A stretch of 55,194 bases of DNA, taken from assembly GCA_015680685.1 (NCBI GenBank), contig MNCI01011925.1, forward strand, positions 1,087,070 to 1,142,263, given 5' to 3'. The stretch's first letter is position 1, and each line of letters starts with the position of its first letter. A model generated the notes under the pieces. The model saw nothing but the letters and a program-made list of their open reading frames with translations. It was not told the DNA's origin and made no database searches. This document shows positions 47,701-55,027 of this stretch, in pieces. Source of the DNA: Gnetum montanum (Eukaryota > Streptophyta > Gnetopsida > Gnetales > Gnetaceae). Both the position numbers and the translations under genes were made by a program.

Positions 47701-50700
47701 TTGCAAGACATTTCGAACCATTCTAGATTTATCATCCATTGCAATTGATTTTTCAAGGATTACAGAGAGCGCAAACAGCAGACTAGCAATTAAAAACTTA
47801 CATATAAAATTGTAATAGAACATTGTTATAAAATCAATATTCATACTTCCTTACAGGTATTGTTTCTAAATTTGGTTTTCTTAATAGATAATAAAACGAG
47901 AAAATGGAAAGCCTTAATAAAGAAAAAAGATACTATAATATAACAATTAAAAATACATTTAGCATGATATAAAATAAAAATGAAAGCATTTTTAAAAGTA
48001 AATTCATTAATATAATTCGCACATATAAAATTAAGTTAAATACCTGCATAATAAATTTAAGATAATTATTGACAGCATACAGAAGTGCTGGAACAGCCAG
48101 AAGATAATTAGCACGGGCAGCCTGTATTTAGCATTGCATTTTCTGAGAAAACAAAAAAACAAATTGTGCATAAAACTTAGTTTATGACAAACATAGCAGT
48201 CACAATAACCAAAACCCTACCTGCACTATTTTTGAAAGTGACAATATAGATTTTTCTCCTGGTTTTTGCCTTCTAGCCTGCAAACACAAGCCATTTTGAT
48301 AGCAATTAAAATAACTTATATACAATCAAAATTTTTAACTGAAAATTTTAAAACACCTAAGCAAAAACAAACAGTAAGGCAAATACTGAAGACCCTAACA
48401 ACGAATGGTAGTAAGAAGATTAATATTTCTGGCAAAAGAAACACTAAGATACAACTAACATTTGAAAATGTAAACAGCAAGGAAGAAGACAAAAGAATAT
48501 TATTTAAGTGGGGGGGAAAAACACACACACACAGAGACAGAAAAGCAAACAAACCATAAGCAAATAAAAGCATTCAACAAAAGTAAAGTCACACTGAAAG
48601 TAAACGTAGCTACGAATGAGTAACACGTAAAAAATTATATTTTTATAAAATAATAAAAAACACAATTAGAATATAATTTAACTAAACTTCATGTATATTA
48701 ACAAACGTCATAGAAGATCCCCATATTGCTTAATTTTAGTCATGAAAGGACGGCAGGCTAAGTTGGTATTATTGGAATAGATTTTAATTTTTCCACCTGC
48801 AACATTATTTACGGCATCCATTACTTTATCTCAAGGAATTATAATATAAGGTAAAGCAACATCAAAGCTAACCAAGATATCATTCTAATCAACATCAGAT
48901 TTTTTAAATTAGAAAAATGTTAAAATTCTACTATAAAATATGAGGTTTTACCCAAAAATGGAACTAAATATTTGGCAAGGAAATACGTGAAAGAGTTGAT
49001 AGTATCAATAATAAGACTAAGTTGAATTTAAAAGACCATATATTCAATGGATAGAACAATTAGAATGTAATACTGGTTTCTTAATTTTGTCATCTATATT
49101 TGACTAAGCACTGCATCTTTGATTTTTTGTGCTTTTTTCCAATATAGTTCTAATGTAGGATCTTTAGGCAAATTTTGTAACTGCCACAAGATAAACGTTC
49201 TAGCATCTCATTATGATAATTTTGTAACTACAACTTTTCTCTTAGCAGCCCTTTTGATAATTTTGTAACTACAACATTGCCCTTTATCAGCCTTTGTGAT
49301 AACAACGGTTTTATTATTTTGTTAGTTTCAATAAACAAGAAAATACAATTTTAAGAATATTACATTTCGAAATTTTTTAGAGATTTGTAGAACTTTAATA
49401 CAATCATGTATTGTGTTCTCTGCAATTTCATTATTGAGACTTTTATTAGCTAATCTTTCTAGGACAATAATAATATCATCAAGGGAATTTTTTATAAATG
49501 GAAATTTGCTACCTCTCCTTAAAATATACAGGTGTCAGCTATAACTGAGGAACCGTTACACCTATGTTAAAAATTAACTGGTTGCATGCTTGGGGACCAT
49601 ACAATCAGTGGTTCTTACAAATTCCTTAAAACACCTACTACCACTCCCAGAAACCAAAGAAACTAAAAGAAAATACAAGCATAACATAAAATTGGCAAAT
49701 TTTAGAAATTAGTCTTGTTGCTAAATATTTTTCAAAAGGTTTGAAAAATATTGATGGGAGTCATTGCTAAGAGAATATTCTTGGATAACGATATTATGAA
49801 AATTGTAAATGTGGGGACAAACATTTTTAAATAAGAAATAACGTAGTGTGCAAACCTGGAAAATAAGCATGAAAATAGCAAAGATCACTTTTGCTCCTTC
49901 TGTGAGAAAGTTCACACTCACGGGACTAAACAGGAATTTCCCATCAACTTTAGAAATATAAACGAGAATTGGCTGCAAACAGTTAAAAAAGATTCAGCAT
50001 CATCATCATGCTAGCCTTGTCCCAACAAAATGTAGTTGGCTATTAAAAAAGCATCAACTACAAAATTTACACAGAATCCTTTATGAAATTAATACCTACC
50101 CGTAAATAAAGTAACATTTATTATTTACGTAAACTATCCTTAAAGCACAATATATTTATAAATATCAGATTTTCAAGATGCCAACCCTGCTTGCAAAACG
50201 TTGATCATGATACATGGAACAAACGAGGAATTTTTTGGTAATATAAAATGCACCTCTCTTTAAAAAGCTAATTTATGTTTTTATTGTAAGAATGAGCTAA
50301 CATATACAACAATAAATCTCATGCTCTTAAGAAAAACCCCTAGCATGGCGTTAGGATTTTTCAAAAGTAATTGTACACATATACATTCATGTATAACTGC
50401 TCATATGCAATACTGGCATCTGAAGCCACCAACATTGGCTGCGCACACATGTATACGAAAAATGATCAAGGTAGGTTCCGTCACAAAGGAACAAATAAAA
50501 AAGATTATAACTCTGGAATACAGATATCGTAAAACATAGCAGTCACAATAATCAAAATTCCAAAGAAAATGGAGATATTTGAGACAAGTAAAAAAAAGAA
50601 TTTGAATATTAGAAAACAAGAAAATGGATTTGTGTTTACCAAGAATTTATTTTCTGAGTTATAAAAACAAAAGAAAAATGTTTCTGCTTACCTGAAGACC

Positions 50701-50859
50701 AATCAACATACAGTCAAGAACAACCATTAAAACTTTCCAGTAGTAAAACTTTGATGAAATTGTACTCCGGTGCCGATCATAGGCCTTTGATATAGCACGA
50801 GCATTTGGGGACATGCCCAACTTTGCATGACAATAGCTACATTCAACCACCCCATTCAT
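23676..50859 (-). CDS. Nucleotide-sugar transporter, CMP-sialic-acid-transporter-like (14-exon model)
   Basis: The gene encodes a multipass membrane protein of the drug/metabolite transporter superfamily, which exchanges nucleotide sugars for nucleoside monophosphates across the Golgi (or ER) membrane. The spliced model is 411 codons, close to the roughly 400 of plant CSTLP/UTR6-type proteins. Hallmarks in order: [14 protein letters not shown] and [13 protein letters not shown] (1-38); VYISKVDGK and SVNFLTE (60-81); [20 protein letters not shown] (121-140); [13 protein letters not shown] (141-153); [17 protein letters not shown] (176-192); [18 protein letters not shown] (217-234); [18 protein letters not shown] (238-255); [20 protein letters not shown] (286-305); [20 protein letters not shown] (306-325). 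Thirteen exons carry no internal stop and their phases agree across every GT-AG intron. The plant substrate is not established by sequence; CMP-sialic acid is only the family name. The last exon is tentative. Introns total more than 20 kb. Confidence 0.88.
24587..24616 (+). repeat. 15-bp tandem duplication
   Basis: AAATTCGTGAAGACC occurs twice in a row at the left edge of the G/C-rich block. Confidence 0.8.
24972..25094 (+). pseudogene. eIF4E-like gene fragment
   Basis: The plus strand reads [20 protein letters not shown], then [10 protein letters not shown] and a GTGTATW end. This matches the eIF4E/eIF(iso)4E pattern T.E.FW.LYNN....P.KL, with a Trp placed where the cap-binding WED Trp is expected, though followed by VM rather than ED. 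Functional family members bind the mRNA cap in the cytosol. Only about 40 residues are present, a stop lies two codons before the Met, and neither the preceding WTFWFD region nor the following GGKW region is seen. It is an orphan piece in the transporter's presumed last intron, on the opposite strand. Confidence 0.6.
25331..25372. repeat. 21-bp tandem duplication
   Basis: Two units start ACGCGTGG and differ at three or four sites; they lie in the G/C-rich block after the eIF4E-like piece. Confidence 0.75.
26088..26177. repeat. 45-bp tandem duplication
   Basis: Two essentially identical units beginning GTTTGAATCAACTC and ending with TTAAAGGG. Confidence 0.9.
26280..26525. repeat. Imperfect tandem duplication, about 122 bp
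   Basis: Both units start GTTTT.AGACTCCAT and contain GAATGCACATTGATTTAAGA. Confidence 0.8.
27553..27833. repeat. Imperfect tandem duplication, about 142 bp
   Basis: Both units contain AACAAGAAATGAC and later CTGACAACCTAC, with a T-run between. Confidence 0.8.
28000..28048 (-). CDS. Transporter coding exon 13 (373-389)
   Basis: [17 protein letters not shown], matching the AKESFINM..-type tail of plant homologues. The phase-2 split Arg fits exon 12. The donor GAT|GTATGT is a perfect consensus. If unspliced, the frame would instead end after ten more residues at 27967. Confidence 0.8.
28517..28590 (-). mobile_element. SINE family, 3' fragment
   Basis: Resembles the 3' half of the 43284-43474 SINE (TGAAACCAAATTTATTATTA, then AATCTATTGG). 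Confidence 0.5.
29357..29535 (+). mobile_element. tRNA-derived SINE copy
   Basis: Shares with the 43284-43474 copy a TAACCCCAGGTCA segment, a box B-like AGGTTTGATCCT, an AACACTGAGTTATA segment, an A-run, CCAATAGAT, and a TTTCAGGTTCAGTTTCA end. The box A part is decayed. Confidence 0.65.
30563..30796. repeat. Minisatellite part 1: 117-bp unit, two copies
   Basis: GCATCTGCTTCCTCC starts at 30563 and again at 30680; the copies look identical by eye. The unit length is a multiple of three, which keeps a chance minus-strand frame open. Confidence 0.9.
30779..31072. repeat. Minisatellite part 2: 49-bp unit, six copies
   Basis: Units beginning CAGTGGTTTTGGCACCAT start at 30779, 30828, 30877, 30926, 30975 and 31024, nearly identical by eye. 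The first overlaps the end of the 117-bp array by 18 bp. Confidence 0.95.
33820..33893 (-). mobile_element. SINE family, 3' fragment
   Basis: Contains GAAACTGAAACTGAAACT and TGATCTATTGGACCAGTT, the element's 3' end on the minus strand. Confidence 0.5.
34372..34451 (-). CDS. Transporter coding exon 12 (347-372)
   Basis: [20 protein letters not shown] then DVQNNY, the start of the cytosolic C-terminal tail. Acceptor CTCTCAG, donor AG|GTTCTT, phase 2. Confidence 0.85.
34452..34553 (-). other. Intron 11 (102 bp)
   Basis: Short AT-rich intron with GTTAGA and CTCTCAG borders. Confidence 0.85.
34554..34687 (-). CDS. Transporter coding exon 11 (302-346)
   Basis: [20 protein letters not shown], then [20 protein letters not shown] and ISMHQ. 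Acceptor TGTGCAG, donor CAA|GTTAGA, phase 0. It contains the last membrane helices. Confidence 0.93.
34688..34859 (-). other. Intron 10 (172 bp)
   Basis: Short intron with GTCCAG and TGTGCAG borders. Confidence 0.85.
34860..34967 (-). CDS. Transporter coding exon 10 (266-301)
   Basis: [20 protein letters not shown], then [16 protein letters not shown]. Acceptor CTAATAG, donor GCAG|GTCCAG. Both borders are phase 1 and complete Gly266 and Asp302. Confidence 0.9.
35186..35640 (-). mobile_element. RTE-clade LINE 3' fragment
   Basis: The minus strand reads RMLRWM, then [10 protein letters not shown] with a following stop, then a [10 protein letters not shown] region, and ends CTCATGTAGCTGACACC with an ATGATGAC tail. 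These are standard landmarks of the RTE C-terminus and 3' end. Stops and frameshifts are frequent. Confidence 0.75.
35908..35965 (-). mobile_element. SINE family, 3' fragment
   Basis: GAAACTGAAACTAAAGCC followed by ATAGGATCTATGGG, as in other copies. Confidence 0.45.
36135..36222. repeat. 44-bp tandem duplication
   Basis: Two units containing ACCTACAAGTGCACTCTT and GGGCAAGTTAAAGTGAAG differ at one base. Confidence 0.9.
36801..36912 (-). mobile_element. L1-type LINE 3' end with poly(A)
   Basis: On the minus strand GGGAGGGGGTGACTTTATG and GGTGAATAGCGCC lead to AATAAAATCCTGATCTTTCC and a 13-base A-run (plus strand T-run 36801-36813). This is the classic 3' end of a plant L1 element. The 5' extent is unclear. 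Confidence 0.65.
37663..37732 (-). CDS. Transporter coding exon 9 (243-265, part of 266)
   Basis: [19 protein letters not shown] then TVVK. Acceptor TATGATAG, donor AAAG|GTATGT, ending in phase 1 as the next exon requires. Confidence 0.9.
37733..38753 (-). other. Intron 8
   Basis: AT-rich, no recognised repeat or gene. The short frame at 38460-38651 is not convincing. Confidence 0.7.
38754..38831 (-). CDS. Transporter coding exon 8 (217-242)
   Basis: [18 protein letters not shown] then FETSIYLQ, the most conserved lumenal/membrane junction of the family. Donor CAG|GTATGG, phase 0. Confidence 0.93.
38832..39835 (-). other. Intron 7
   Basis: AT-rich, no recognised repeat or gene. Confidence 0.7.
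39836..39958 (-). CDS. Transporter coding exon 7 (176-216)
   Basis: [17 protein letters not shown], then [20 protein letters not shown] and TLFF. Acceptor GAGCAG, donor TTT|GTAAGT, phase 0. Confidence 0.92.
39959..40186 (-). other. Intron 6 (228 bp)
   Basis: Short AT-rich intron with GTTAGC and GAGCAG borders. Confidence 0.85.
40187..40246 (-). CDS. Transporter coding exon 6 (156-175)
   Basis: [20 protein letters not shown]. Acceptor TTTGTAG, donor CAG|GTTAGC, phase 0. Confidence 0.9.
40247..40371 (-). other. Intron 5 (125 bp)
   Basis: Short intron with GTACAT and TTTGTAG borders. Confidence 0.85.
40372..40416 (-). CDS. Transporter coding exon 5 (141-155)
   Basis: [15 protein letters not shown]. 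Fifteen codons only. Acceptor CTTGCAG, donor AAG|GTACAT, phase 0. Family members usually have Leu where this has Ser (SNLK). Confidence 0.9.
41045..41235. repeat. Degenerate tandem repeat, about 50-bp unit
   Basis: Units share CTCCCCCTT and an A-rich ATGACCAAAA-type block; two are clear, others weak. Confidence 0.5.
41600..41665 (+). mobile_element. RTE 3' tail
   Basis: ACTCATGTAGCCAACCCTAT, TTTGTTGGGCTGAGGC, then repeated GATGA units. Only the terminal part is recognisable. Confidence 0.6.
43284..43474 (-). mobile_element. tRNA-derived SINE, best preserved copy
   Basis: On the minus strand: box A-like TTAGCTTAGTGGTAAGAG, box B GGGTTTGATTCCCC (plus-strand 43409-43420 region), an ACTGAGTTATAAATTTTTTT segment, and a 3' end CAATAGATTCAAGAG...TTTCAGTTTCAG. 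GATTCCCCT is tandemly doubled after box B. Length about 190 bp; a target duplication is not obvious. Confidence 0.75.
43846..43989 (-). mobile_element. tRNA-derived SINE copy, diverged
   Basis: The minus strand shows GGTGTTACTTGAGTGGTAAA (box A region), a box B-like AGGTTTAATTCAAG and GGGCAACACCGAGCTATGG, in the same order as the 43284-43474 copy. Confidence 0.6.
44573..44636. repeat. 32-bp tandem duplication
   Basis: ACCTAACACCAT.ACTGAACG followed by TATATTTTTG occurs twice, with one mismatch inside. Confidence 0.9.
45564..45625 (-). mobile_element. SINE family, 3' fragment
   Basis: Matches the terminal 60 bp of the family (CTGAAACCAAATTATTTTAT, then AGGGTCTACTGG). Confidence 0.45.
45931..46212 (+). 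other. Unassigned coding-like frame in intron 4
   Basis: About 93 codons open to a TAG without an obvious start: [20 protein letters not shown], then [20 protein letters not shown] and [18 protein letters not shown]. It is hydrophilic and Lys-rich. Could be a gene fragment or TE ORF; family unknown. Confidence 0.25.
48044..48121 (-). CDS. Transporter coding exon 4 (115-140)
   Basis: [17 protein letters not shown] then NNYLKFIMQ, a strongly conserved membrane segment. Donor CAG|GTATTT, phase 0. It is followed by the longest intron (7.6 kb). Confidence 0.92.
48122..48220 (-). other. Intron 3 (99 bp)
   Basis: Short AT-rich intron with GTAGGG and AATACAG borders. Confidence 0.85.
48221..48277 (-). 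CDS. Transporter coding exon 3 (96-114)
   Basis: [19 protein letters not shown], the cytosolic loop after the second membrane segment. Acceptor TTTGCAG, donor CAG|GTAGGG, phase 0. Confidence 0.9.
48278..49855 (-). other. Intron 2
   Basis: AT-rich. It contains an ACACACAC run near 48521-48533 and a 41-bp imperfect direct duplication at 49215-49280, both copies starting GATAATTTTGTAACTACAAC. No coding sequence recognised. Confidence 0.55.
49856..49972 (-). CDS. Transporter coding exon 2 (57-95)
   Basis: [20 protein letters not shown], then [19 protein letters not shown]. Acceptor TTTGCAG, donor CAG|GTTTGC, phase 0. Confidence 0.92.
49973..50691 (-). other. Intron 1, with an RTE tail at 49996-50045
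   Basis: On the minus strand 50045-49996 reads AGCCAACTACATTTTGTTGG, GACAAGGCTAGC, then an ATGATGATG tail. This is the canonical 3' end of plant RTE elements. The remainder is AT-rich. Confidence 0.6.
50692..50859 (-). CDS. Transporter coding exon 1 (residues 1-56)
   Basis: ATG at 50859. The N-terminus has a CSYC motif and the [11 protein letters not shown] segment conserved in the plant group, then the first membrane helix ([14 protein letters not shown]). The donor is CAG|GTAAGC, phase 0. The exon continues 5' as leader to an acceptor at about 50924 (TTTCCAG); the leader is open in the same frame but has no Met. Confidence 0.9.
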
Positions 50860-50923
50860 TTTGCCCCAAATGAAACTTCGATCTTCAGGTATTCGAGCCT
50901 CCAGGTAAGAGGGAAAAGTAATT

Positions 50924-51926
50924 CTGGAAATAAAAAACCGCTCGAATGAAAATCAACTGATTTCAATTTTTATATTAAAAAAATTTCACTAGCTGGGAAA
51001 TCATCTAAGACAGATAGAGAGAGAAAAAAAACTGTAGAAAGAACTTTTACAGAAAATAAACGGAGGTCAGTATACTGAAGAACCCAATCATTCTATTTTT
51101 GCCGAAATTTTAACACAGGAAATGTCCAATAACACACATCGTACGACTGCTTACTAAAATTCAGAACATAATCAACTCCCGTTGCAAGGATACTTAAAAC
51201 CAATACGTATAAACATTAACTGGTCCACTTTTTGTAGTTTAGTTTGTCAACTCAGCGGATTCAATTTAGATTTTTATTAGATTTTTATTTTTTGTTACCT
51301 TGCAGCAGTCAACAAAATGTAATACTAAAATTATTTGTGCTATTAAATGCTCGGTTCATAGAGGTCCAAATAGAAGAAGTTGAATCTGATAATTTCGTAT
51401 TTCGGCTATAAAATAATTACTGCAAGGAGGGTCCATTTTCAATCTGGAGATATTCAACGAAATACGTAAATCCGTCAAGTCAGAACTGTATATTCGAAAA
51501 ATTGTTAAACCGATAGAGACTTTCAAAGAATCTGACAAATCAGATTTAAACACGGAAGGATATATGCCTGACATTCAGAAAACCTATATGTTAAAAAGAC
51601 TATCAACATAGATGAGGATTCCAATGTGAAAGCAATGCATCAACGGCACGGAAAAAGGGGAAATATGAAACAGCTTGCTGCGCAAGAGGCCTTGTCATTC
51701 ACAACTCCGGCGCAAATTCGCCAACGAACAGTCACAGAAACATAATCTATTTGCTCTACATGATCCATGAAAACTCAATTACTTACATGAAATCCCGTTG
51801 AAAGCTAACTCACATTCCTGAAAACCGCAGACAAGCAACCAATGACACCAAGCCGAACTATGCTGTGAATTGCGGCATCACATGAAACATCCAACTCTGC
51901 AAATTTTTTATTTCAATCCAAATTAC
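50924..51926 (-). other. Probable leader intron
   Basis: AT-rich sequence between the putative first exon and the coding exon. The 3' border TTTATTTCCAG is a strong acceptor. Open frames here (for example 51356-51574) look like chance. Confidence 0.4.
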
Positions 51927-52150
51927 CGCCGGCCCCCAGAGATCTCAAACAGATCCCTGCCGATGGTACTCGGATCTAGCAGGAATTTCAGAAAAGCAGC
52001 TACAATTCTCTAAAATTCAAGGCTGCGTAGCAGATCTGGAAGTCTGCGTGATGGATCTCAGCGGCAGCAGGGCCTTTAAAAAGCTGCAAGGCTCCTGTTA
52101 CTGCGAATGATGCACCGTATATTCACGCCCTGGAATTGTAATGCAAGCAA
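51927..52150 (-). promoter_or_regulatory. Probable non-coding first exon and core promoter of the transporter
   Basis: Upstream of the coding start the minus strand becomes richer in G/C and contains the GATCTG/GAGATCTC-type words common in plant leaders. It ends at a donor-like GGCG|GTAATT at 51926, about 1 kb before the leader acceptor at 50924. A TATA-like TTTTTAAAGG lies near 52080. Transcript start and exact exon limits are inferred. Confidence 0.35.
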
Positions 52151-52204
52151 AACGGATCTGTTCCACGTGTAGTGGAAACGTCCTACTAGTCTGGTTTCAG
52201 ACGA

Positions 52205-54021
52205 GATTTATGCAGGCTCGTGGCTTTTACCCAGAATACCGAAATGTCGCTCGCTTTCGATTTTAATTGATTAGGGAGGGATTTAGGTTTTGTATAAAGG
52301 TACGATTTCCGGGCATGCAAAGTACCTGTTGTCGGAACTGAATTAAAAACAAAAACGGTGGGTGGGCTCCGGTGTTTATCTTTCTTGTCAAGTTCCGGGC
52401 TAGGCGCCACTAACGATTCAATCACATTATAGAAATTAAAGGTTGGTGACGCGCTTAGAAAGCCCGCGATTTAAGAACCACTTAATAAGGCATATACTTT
52501 GAAAACGCTCCCTAACACACATGGCACCTGGGTTTTAAATTGGCGAGCGAAGTTCAATTACGTGCTATTTTATTTCCGTTTGTGCATCTATGATATGGAA
52601 GGGCATATTCACGTGGCTGAGAAAATACTGCGTCAATTTAAGTTCTCCTTGAGCTTGTGGTTGTTGAACTTTAGAGTTAGATGATCGTATGTATCTTGAA
52701 GGCATATAGAGTCAACGTGAACTTGTTTAGAACTTAGGTGTTTAGAACTTAGGTGTTTAGAACTTAGGTAACAGGATGGTCCGATTAAAAAAATTATTAA
52801 AAGTGAGTAAAAGAAAAGTTAGAATACATTGCATGCTTGATACATTTAATAGAAGGGTCGTTGGACTTAAAAAAATATTGAAAATAAGTAAGAATTTCGA
52901 ATACATCGCATGTTTGACGTAGAGTAGAAAACAATGAAAATAATAAAAATCATATGGAAAAGAAAACTTTTCAAATTTAGGGATATTTACTTAAGTGCAC
53001 AACCTTACCATTGATGCTTAGTAGGGAGCATGATCTTAGTTCTAATTACATTTACTTCACTTTCATCATCAATGCTTGAACCTAAAATAGCAATTTGAAG
53101 TAGTAATAGAAACTTATGCTAAAATACCAATATTTGTAGAAAAGCTAGATCCAGAAAATGATGGCACCTATTTTACATCACAATTATTTCGTCACTTAAT
53201 GTTAACCTTATATAAAAACTTTTCACTATTGCTTGTAGCCTACTTGTTAACTTCAGTTGTGATCTTTGGAATGAGGTGTGGGTAGGGTTGTGGTATATTA
53301 TAACTATTGTTGTTACGAAAAAACTATTGTGTTATTGGGATCTATCCTATGCTAAATAAAAAAACTAGTTTATAAGAAAAAAAACAACAATTTTCAAAGT
53401 GGTAAATAATGGTAATTTTTAGTAGACACAAATGACATATTCTTTAACAAGTTTTCAACATTTAAATAATCTCTTTAAATTTGAAGGTACCTATAAACCT
53501 TTGATATCTAGAGCAAATTCATGAGTATCTTTCAAATCAACATTTATCTCCAAAATTTCTTTTCTTGCAATAGATTAAGATTTCAATGCATCATATTAGT
53601 TTTGTTGGTAAATGCATTTTGAAAAACCACAATGTTTTTCTACTATGTAAGTAGTTAATAAAGACATAAAAATTGAATTGAAATGTTTTGAATTTTGGCT
53701 CTAACACTAGAATAATTATTTGGATTACTTTTCATAGTGAAAAATGTAACTTTCAACTTTCTAATATTTATACTCCAAATAATTCGAAAGATCAACAAGA
53801 TGTTTGGAAATTTCTTCTATATTTGCCTAAAGTTTCTTAAATTATTAAAAGTGATTTCAATATGATTGAAAGTCATTAAGATAAACTTGGTGGTCTTCCT
53901 CCTAATATGATTTCTCAAGAGAAAAGAATATTGGTGTAATTTTAAAGGAAAATATTTTCTTTTTTATGTTAGATTTGTATTCCCACATCATTCAAATAAG
54001 AAGCATTACACTTAATGTAGT
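52205..54021. other. Upstream intergenic DNA
   Basis: 52205-52450 is moderately G/C-rich and may belong to the transporter promoter. The rest is AT-rich with no gene seen. A 15-bp unit (TTTAGAACTTAGGTG) is repeated three times at 52726-52770. Confidence 0.5.
52726..52770. repeat. 15-bp unit, three tandem copies
   Basis: TTTAGAACTTAGGTG repeated three times; the last base of the third differs. Confidence 0.95.
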
Positions 54022-54355
54022 AACAGTGATGAAGCGATTACTCTAATTATTAGAGCGGTTATTATAAGAGTGGTTATTCTAATTATTAGAGTGGTTATTC
54101 TCGAGTTACTCCTAGGTCTATAAATACAATGCCCAAGCGCAAAATTGGGAGCAACTTTTTAGCAATCAAGTAGGGAAACTCTTATAGTTTGTCCATTCGA
54201 AAGTTGGAATATTTCCAAGTGCCCACAGCAGGAGGTCTAAGTGTGAACGGATCTTTATTCAAGCATAGATGTACCTGAGCACACCATTATGTTGGCAATA
54301 AAGACAAGCTCTCTGATTCATCCTTACAGCACTTGAGTTTTGTTTTCTTACACAT

Positions 54356-54416
54356 TTATTTTATTTTATTTTATTTTATTATGCATTTATTTTATTTTAT
54401 TTTATTTTGTGCACTT
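54356..54416. repeat. (TTTTA)n microsatellite in the LTR
   Basis: Two TTTTA runs separated by TTATGCA. Confidence 0.9.
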
Positions 54417-54438
54417 TACATTCGTGTTATTAGCGTAG

Positions 54439-54540
54439 TGATGAGTGGCGAGATACCCCTACACTCAACCATACAAATACGAGCATAGCACGCACGATCC
54501 GGTCAAACTCCACAGACTAAGTGCCTACATGACTTATGGA
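54439..54540 (-). mobile_element. Antisense LTR remnant inside the LTR
   Basis: TGATGAGTGGCGAGATACCC and the following 80 bp match the start of the antisense LTR at 7007. The rest of that insert is missing and the sense LTR resumes at ACACGAGGTCCAAG. Confidence 0.75.
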
Positions 54541-54873
54541 ACACGAGGTCCAAGATGCGTACGAATGATTAAGGATGGATGCTCATTGCACTTAGGCTAA
54601 CTTAGATTATACTTTATGTTGCCTATTAGCTTAATCAAGATTGTTTCCCATTGTCTCTATGAGTAGCCTAGTTTAGAATCACATCATACACCTCACTCTG
54701 GACTAAACCATATGTGTCAAAGCAAATACTAGTCTAGGTGGGAAGACAGCAAACTGCGATCAACGTATAACTGTCTAGGTGCCACAACTAGTCTGTCCAT
54801 GGAGTTCGACCGGATCGCGCATACACGCTCATATTCGTATGGTTGAGTGTAGGGGTACCTTGTCGCTCATCAT

Positions 54874-54891
54874 TGGCACCATTGCCAGAGA
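54874..54891 (+). promoter_or_regulatory. Primer binding site, tRNA-Asp-like
   Basis: TGGCACCATTGCCAGAGA, two bases after the LTR end. Matches the plant tRNA-Asp 3' complement at 14 of 18, with only G-to-A differences. Confidence 0.7.
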
Positions 54892-55027
54892 CGGTGCTAG
54901 TTTTCTAGATTAGTTATATCATACAAGATCATTGTAACAAGGTATTAACAATATATCTTTCAGACAAAGAAATTAAATTCAATTAAGTTGCACACAATTC
55001 ACAACAATGTCTCTTTTATAGGACAGC
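54892..55027 (+). pseudogene. gag: Leader and first codons of gag, interrupted
   Basis: The leader aligns with 8505-8627 (TCTAGATTAGTTATATCATA in both). An ATG at about 55006 starts MSLL followed by TAG, where the other copy has MHLLQDY, so a Gln codon became a stop. The next LTR begins at 55028. Confidence 0.65.

Larger units (their letters stand above)
40417..48043 (-). other. Intron 4 (7.6 kb)
   Basis: Repeat-filled. Contents include a degenerate tandem array of about 50-bp units at 41045-41235, an RTE tail at 41600-41665, SINE copies at 43284-43474, 43846-43989 and 45564-45625, and a 32-bp tandem duplication at 44573-44636. Two coding-like frames (about 45931-46212 and 46782-46919) and an L1-like T-run with AATAAAAG at 47101-47120 follow. 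42080-43260 is purine-rich and unrecognised. Confidence 0.6.
54027..54872 (+). repeat. 5' LTR of a second element of the family
   Basis: Starts TGATGAAGCG and ends GTCGCTCATCA, directly before a primer site. Its 5' block is made of TCTAATTATTAGA palindromes and TGGTTATT repeats (54037-54105). TATAAATA is at 54119-54126, and the R-region has GATCTTTATTCAAGC and GGCAATAAAGAC. A TTTTA microsatellite (54356-54416) lies inside. 54439-54540 is an inverted fragment of an LTR 3' end. The left flank is AACAG (54022-54026); the partner is outside the window. Confidence 0.85.

Noticed and set aside
52186-52425. 79-codon minus-strand frame upstream of the transporter
   Set aside because: Overlaps the presumed promoter. 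No recognisable domain or splice context.
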